DNA from: Pseudisothecium myosuroides
Taxonomy: Eukaryota > Streptophyta > Bryopsida > Hypnales > Lembophyllaceae
NCBI GenBank assembly: GCA_951799445.1
Contig: OX637296.1
Location: 22,630,001-22,694,000 of the forward strand
Length of the DNA stretch: 64,000 nucleotides
Direction of reading: 5' to 3'
Shown piece by piece: positions 58,752 to 64,000 of the stretch. Position 1 is the first letter of the stretch. Each line of letters starts with the position of its first letter. The notes under the pieces are model-generated. The model was given only the letters and a program-made list of their open reading frames with translations, ran no database searches and was not told where the DNA came from. The translations under genes and the position numbers were made by a program.

Positions 58752-60262
58752 CTCGCAAGGGACGACCTCCCTCTTAGGCGAAGTGAACGGCTCAAGCAGA
58801 TTCGGGATGACATCTCGGATGCAGCGGGAGACTGCACAGTACAATTCTCCTTTAGCGACGTTTCTTCTTCCGAAAAGAGCGAGCACGTGGAGCAGCAGTC
58901 ACCGCACTTAGAAGTTCCAGCACCGGACCCAGCATCTGTCAAGCAGTGGAATGGAATCGGGGACATGCCAATCGGGGATCTAGATCCTGACCTCACTGAC
59001 CTCGGGGGGGTCACTTAGAGTGTCCATTAGAAAACACGTGCGAACAAAACTTTGGACCCCCTATATTATATCCTAAAATTTAAATAAAATGAAATAAAAA
59101 AATATGACTAGATTTTCCTACTTCAAAAGTTTATGTTTTGAATTATTGATATTTTTATTTGTTAATGATAATTAGTTACAAATTTTTGAAGTAATTAGAT
59201 ACACTGTACAACTGAAAAATAACTTTCACACCCCTATATTATATCCTAAAAAATTGTCTAAAAAATGAACAAAAAATTCCTAAAAATAGCTCTCTATTGA
59301 AAGTTCATTTTGAGTTGAGTATTGATGCAATGGTCATCTAAATGTGATCTCTATAAATATTTGAGTTGAAAAACATGCCGTTTTAGGCCATTTTCAACCT
59401 CTTGTACAAATCATTTCAACTATTATTTTAGTTTGAAATTTTGGCAATAGAAACCTATAGTCATTATTAAGCAACCCTCAAAATTTTAAGTTGAAATTAT
59501 AGTTCATTAGAAACCACTTGTTCGCACGTGGTTTGTAGTAAAATACTAGGTGCCCCCCCCTGAGTCACTGACAGTGAAGACGAAGAGGAACAAGAATTTG
59601 CGGAGGCTCAAGAATCAAGTTGCGAAGGCTACTCGACAAATTCGGGAGATGAATCAGGAGAAGAAGAAGGCGGTTTGGAAAATTATTTGTGGCCACCTGA
59701 GCTACTACATTCACATGACTTTTTGGCAAAGAAACGACGGAAGGAAAGGAAGCTGCGCCTTCACAAGGAAGACCGACGTGCTATGGCCTCGACCGGAGAA
59801 TATCTGGAGGGATTGACCAGCGAGTACTACAAGGACGGAGTTGGAAGCGGCGAATACGAGGTGGGGGAAAGCGAGAGAAATAAGGAGGGAGGAAGCGGCA
59901 ACGTTCAAATTGACCGTTCAGGGGAGAGATTCAGGATCCTAGGCAGAACCACATTGCGCCAAGTTCTAATCAGCGAACCATCCGATCCAACGGCCCTAGG
60001 AGGCTCCCAGCCTGGAAATGCAGCTCGATTAGGCGCGGAAATTGAAGCGCTGTTGCAGTCACTCCAGCTGCTGGGGAGAGTGGAGCGTCCTCTGCCGCAT
60101 CCAATGGAGCCGCCCCAGGTCCACGAACCGGTGCAACCGTGCCAGTTTCCGGAGCCGCTGGAGGGCGACCATTTGCCGGGGTCGTTGGAAGTTGCTGGGA
60201 CTGGTGACGGGGGTCACAGCATGCCTCCAGGGACAATTCAGATGTCCCAAGGTATGTTGTGA
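58752..60262 (+). pseudogene. Acidic protein ORF split by a 564-bp MITE
   Basis: Two frames, 58752-59000 and 59573-60262, become one continuous frame of about 312 codons when the MITE and one copy of its 8-bp target duplication are removed. It reads in order: a basic start (LRRSERLKQIR), a Ser/Glu-rich stretch, an acidic run centred on the insertion site (DLDPDLTD, then SEDEEEQEF), a basic block (LAKKRRKERKLRLHKEDRR) and a Pro/Gly/Leu-rich C-terminus. The basic block resembles a nuclear localisation signal. CAAG|GTATGT at 60251/60252 could be a splice donor. I do not recognise the family. The 59550-59816 frame is a shadow in another phase. Confidence 0.5.
59001..59564. mobile_element. 564-bp MITE with 8-bp target duplication, hAT-like
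   Basis: TCACTGAC at 58993-59000 and 59565-59572 is a perfect 8-bp duplication. Ends CTCGGGGGGGTCACTTAG and, reversed, CTCAGGGGGGGGCACCTAG are inverted repeats; similarity extends about 50 bp inward to CACGTGCGAACAA on both sides. An 8-bp duplication fits the hAT superfamily, though the terminal CTC is not the usual CAG. AT-rich and non-coding inside. Confidence 0.8.
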
Positions 60263-61618
60263 CGCCCTCTTTCTCTTTGCACAGGGTAGGATTAGCGTTA
60301 TTAGAATTGGTACACTTCGGAAATTCATGATATTTTCTTGTAGGCTACTCAAAGTTCTTTCCAATGCAATAAAAAATTTATGATTCCGATACCATATGCA
60401 GAAGTTAGGAGAGGTATAAGGTTGTTCTTATAGAATGAGTCCCAAAAGTAGTTGGGTACTATAGAAATTGCTTTCCTAAATGGATAATTCACATTTTGCA
60501 ACTCTTGCAGTTATATATCAGAAATATGTTTCAGAAAATTCACCTTGCACATAAAAATTGAGAAGAAGATCAAGGAACTATAAATACCAAACATATATTT
60601 TGAAAAATTCAAAAATAAAAAACAAATCAAATGAAAAATGAAAACAATATCAAATAACTATATATATCATAATTTTTTTTTCAAGAATTCATGGATTTCC
60701 AAAAATTCAAGTAAAAATTCATTGCCCAGTTTGAAAAACTATATGTATCAAAAATACTTTTTTGAAAATTCACCTTCCAAAAAAACTAATAAAAATTGAA
60801 ACGAATATCAACCAACTATAAGGATCAAAAGTATATTTTGAATAATTAATTAATAAAAAATAAGTACATAATTTTTTTTGGAAGAATATAAAATAATTAC
60901 ATATCTCATGAATTTTGGAAAAAATAAAATAAAAATTCAAATGAAAGATCAAATTGTTCTATGTACCAAAAATATTTTGGAGCCAAATTCTTGCCAAAAA
61001 TACCAAAATCAGAACACATGAGATGAAATTCATGATACATATATGAAAAAAAAATTAGAATTCACAAAGAAAGAAAATAAAAAATCTAAATAACATGAAA
61101 AGACTATGTATATCAAAAAACTTTTATGCCTAACCATCATATTGTGAGAAATTGAGAAACAATAATTTGTAGGTCAAATTCCAATCAATAAGACGTGAAT
61201 CAATGAAAAAACTAAATCCACAAAATTTATAACATAAAACTTGTAGTGATAATGTACACTTTTCTTCAAATAGAATTGTAGGACAACTCTATGGTTCACA
61301 AGAAGTATTCTTTTGGTAGATGTTTCAATCAAATCATAATTGGTCTAAATATAGTCCATTGTAAGTGAATATCAAATGAGGATAGAAGCCATTTTGTAAA
61401 CAAATATGTCCACATTTTACTTCATGACATTTTTTCAATAATTATTTATACCGATTTATATGGTGGAGTTTGTGTTCTCTAAGTCACCTCACATATCTTA
61501 TGATCATTTGTTCAACATACATACCTTTTTAGTTCAAAAATGTTAGTGTATTGAAAGTAATGATGGCAGTTTTAGGCAAGGTGCGGTTAGGGGTGTACCC
61601 GACTTTCCACCAAATTGG
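60263..61618. other. AT-rich, no gene seen
   Basis: Many AAAATTCA/GAAAATTC repeats (60530-61000), probably slippage-prone low complexity. No piggyBac 5' terminus (TTAA plus CCC) could be identified before the transposase. Confidence 0.4.
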
Positions 61619-63366
61619 ATGGATGAGGACGACAACCACATTCGTCCCAGAGAGAGGGTTTAAAGAATGAGGACGCGTATTCGTGCTCCAATGTTGAGTG
61701 ATTCGTCCGGAAGTGAGCTACCATATGAGGGGGACAAAAGCGGTGATGATGGGGACCCTGACAATCCGACCAGCGTGAAGCATATGTTCCGAGATTCGAC
61801 ATGGTCACGATCCAATACCACCTTCTTCCCAAGACCCAAAGTATTTATAGGTGCACGAGGCCCTACAAGAAATTTCCGTGCAATGCCAAGTTTTATGCAA
61901 CTATTTTCATTATTTTGGCTTTATACTCTTCTCCGGAAAATAGTGGTGGAGACTAATCGGTATGCAACCACACTGGACGATCATGAAAAAACAAGGGGAG
62001 GGGAAGGGTGGTTGCCTCTAACGGTAGCCACTTTGAAGGCTTATCTAGCCGCTCGCATGTTCATGGGGTTGAAGAAACAACCGAATACAAGGACGTATTG
62101 GAGCAAGCAGGGCTCTTTTTTCCATTACCCTAGAATTTCAAAAATTCTTTCAAGGGACCGTTTTGAAGCAATATCGAAATGCCTACATGTGACCAACCCA
62201 TCTACCTATGTCACGGAGAGGGATATGCCCGGCTATGACAAAATGGGACAAGTGCGGTGGCTTGTCCATGATATTAGAGACAATTTCAAACGTGAGTGGA
62301 CTTTGGGTAAGTTCCTTACCATAAACGAAATGATGATACGTTACAAAGGCTCTTATTGCCCCGCTAGGCAATATATGCCAAAGAAGCCACAAAAGTGGGG
62401 CATAAAGGTTTGGTGCCTAGTAGACTCATCATCGAAATATGTTTACTACTTTAAAATTTATTGTGGAGCTAATCATAATGGAGAACAAGAATTAGAAGCA
62501 ACGGTTCGTGGGGAGGCAAACGTGGCCCACAATGTGGTTAGGAGGTTGTTGAATGGCGAAGAGGGGAAGGGGCACGTGGTTGTGACAGACAACTACTTTT
62601 TGAGTATTGGATTATTTACGGAGTTGGCCGCATTACAAATTTATGCTACTAGCATTATGAGGTCAAATCGTGTGGGCCTACCTTTGGAGTTGAAAGCGGT
62701 GGGGAATTGGACAAATTCTTCTCAAGGTACACTACAGTAGAAGATGCATGAATCTAGGGCAATAGCATGTGTATTGTGGAAGGACAAACGTCTGGTCCTA
62801 CTTATTTCAACTCATGCATCGCCGATTGATTTCCCATGTGTGCCGATCCCCACCGTTCCTCATAGGAATGGGGCGACTAGGGACCCAATCCTCACCTCTC
62901 TAATTCATTTGGAGTATACCACCCACATGAGGGGGTGGATGTGGCGGATCAACTAAGAGCTTCCTATTCAAGCCAAACACGGTCGCATCGAGTTTTTTAT
63001 TTCTTACTAGACACGACGGTTGTGAACATGTACATCATGTACCTCGGGCTTCTGCGTCAACGCTGGCGTGTGAAGAAATCAATTACTCATCTCCAGTTCA
63101 AGACAGAGTTGTGTGATGCTCTCACACAAAACTGGCATGGTCGGGGCACTGAAGTGGATGAAGAAGAGGAAGAGGAAGAGCCACGCCCCCATATGCCAAC
63201 TTGGAGTCGATTGCGGCGTGCATGCCTATCATGTGGAGATCCTCAATATAGCTACTATTGCCGGAGTTGCAATCGCATTTTTCTGTGTCTAAATCATGGA
63301 TGCTTTGAAGAATACCACTATGGCCCTCGGAATCGCAATAGAAGAAACCATGAGCGACGACGATGA
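61619..63366 (+). pseudogene. piggyBac transposase (DDE_Tnp_1_7), disrupted
   Basis: A DDE transposase that cuts and pastes TTAA-flanked elements. From the ATG at 61619: an acidic N-terminus; the DDE domain (about 61840-63060) with TINEMMIRYKG at 62315-62347, where the first catalytic Asp is Asn (AAC, 62324-62326); VVVTDNYF with the second Asp at 62588-62590; GVDVADQL with the third Asp at 62938-62940; and a C-terminal Cys/His-rich finger (CLSCGDPQYSYYC onward, LCLNHGCFEEYH, 63220-63330) of the type that binds element ends. It is broken by TAA at 61661-61663, TAG at 62738-62740 (a Trp codon in relatives, by context) and a one-base loss in the G-run at 62931-62935. RSH is followed directly by RVFYFLL, lacking the KWWH seen in the 53-kb relic. 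Confidence 0.85.
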
Positions 63367-63414
63367 GGTGAATTGAACCCTATTTTCTTGCACTTGGGGT
63401 GGAAGAGGAGATGA

Positions 63415-63885
63415 TGTTTTTTACCTACACCTTCTCTATATTTTTTTTCCTACACCTTCTCTATATTTTTTTTCCTACACCTTCTCTATATTTCTTTTCC
63501 TACACCTTCTCTATATTTCTTTTCCTATACCTCCTCTATATTTTTTTTCACACACCTTCTCTATATTTTTTTTCCTACACCTTCTCTATATTTCTTTTCC
63601 TACACCTTCTCTATATTTCTTTTCCTATACCTCCTCTATATTTTTTTTCACACACCTTCTCTATATTTTTTTTCCTACACCTTCTCTATATTTCTTTTCC
63701 TACACCTTCTCTATATTTCTTTTCCTATACCTCCTCTATATTTTTTTTCACACACCTTCTCTATATTTTTTTTCCTATACCTCCTCTATATTTTTTTTCA
63801 TATACCTTCTCTATATTTTTTTTCATATACCTTCTCTATATTTTTTTACCTATACCTTCTCTATATTTTTTTCCTATACTTCTTT
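63415..63885 (+). repeat. 25-bp minisatellite with 100-bp higher-order period
   Basis: About eighteen units of CCTACACCTTCTCTATAT followed by a T-rich run. Four variant units form a 100-bp block: the variant TTTTTTTTCACACACC starts at 63541, 63641 and 63741. Because 25 is not a multiple of three, three units give a 25-residue periodic frame, which explains the 167-aa open frame here; it is not a gene. Confidence 0.9.
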
Positions 63886-64000
63886 GTTTGCTTCTGAAGT
63901 GAGGCATGAGCCATTTGCTGGGGCCACTGAAATTGAGAAAGTGGGCAGTGCTGCATTTTCTCACTGTACAGGGAACCCCAACGACCGGAGCAGTTGAGGC
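63886..64000. other. Window end, nothing assigned
   Basis: Moderate GC. The 3' terminus of the piggyBac element, if present, is not visible. Confidence 0.4.

Noticed and set aside
58752..58800. LRRSERLK as the linker of a Ty1/copia polyprotein
   Set aside because: No integrase or reverse-transcriptase motifs follow; the rest is acidic and Pro/Gly-rich.
63399..63902. 167-aa periodic hydrophobic frame
   Set aside because: It is the translation of the 25-bp minisatellite.

Overview
The window looks like nuclear DNA of a green plant (streptophyte). It contains one intact, intron-bearing chlorophyll a/b-binding (LHC) gene with a chloroplast transit peptide, inside tens of kilobases of AT-rich, transposon-filled sequence. 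Plant-type transposon families are recognisable: Stowaway-like, PIF/Harbinger (Tourist-like) and MULE-like MITEs, LINE 3' ends, and a MULE transposase relic with a SWIM zinc finger. piggyBac-type material is also present, which is uncommon in flowering plants; a non-flowering lineage is therefore my inference, not something I can prove.

Layout. 1-10.4 kb is a nest of short elements: TTAA-flanked piggyBac-like MITEs of two families (F1 about 222 bp, F2 about 930 bp), LINE tails, a mariner/Emigrant-like MITE and a MULE-like MITE. Much of it sits in an inverted duplication (1.5-2.8 kb against 6.6-7.1 kb), so empty and filled sites can be compared directly. 11.8-14.3 kb has a second inverted repeat pair and a minisatellite. 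15-23 kb has a PIF/Harbinger MITE, a three-level TTAA/Stowaway nest, a Stowaway-like element holding a near-perfect foldback, and the best preserved F2. 23-36 kb is mostly featureless AT-rich DNA with one more F2/Stowaway nest near 30-31 kb. 36.4-40 kb has a second PIF/Harbinger MITE and weak coding-like stretches.

The LHC gene (minus strand, ATG at 43758, stop at 40858) has four coding exons encoding 326 aa. Two of its three coding introns start with GC instead of GT. The protein has Asn in place of His at the Chl a603 ligand position, a diverged pre-helix segment and a long Ala/Glu-rich N-terminal extension. Its 3' end and 3' flank have been duplicated in tandem about four times downstream.

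45-64 kb is again repeat-rich: a small TTAA MITE, a 160-bp tandem dimer, decayed MULE and piggyBac transposase genes, an acidic open reading frame cut by a 564-bp MITE whose precise removal restores the frame, and a larger piggyBac transposase pseudogene (61.6-63.4 kb) followed by a 25-bp minisatellite with a 100-bp higher-order period. I found no operon, CRISPR array, phage or bacterial-type system and no convincing tRNA or rRNA. The most unusual items are the LHC variant and the layered record of TTAA-element insertions.
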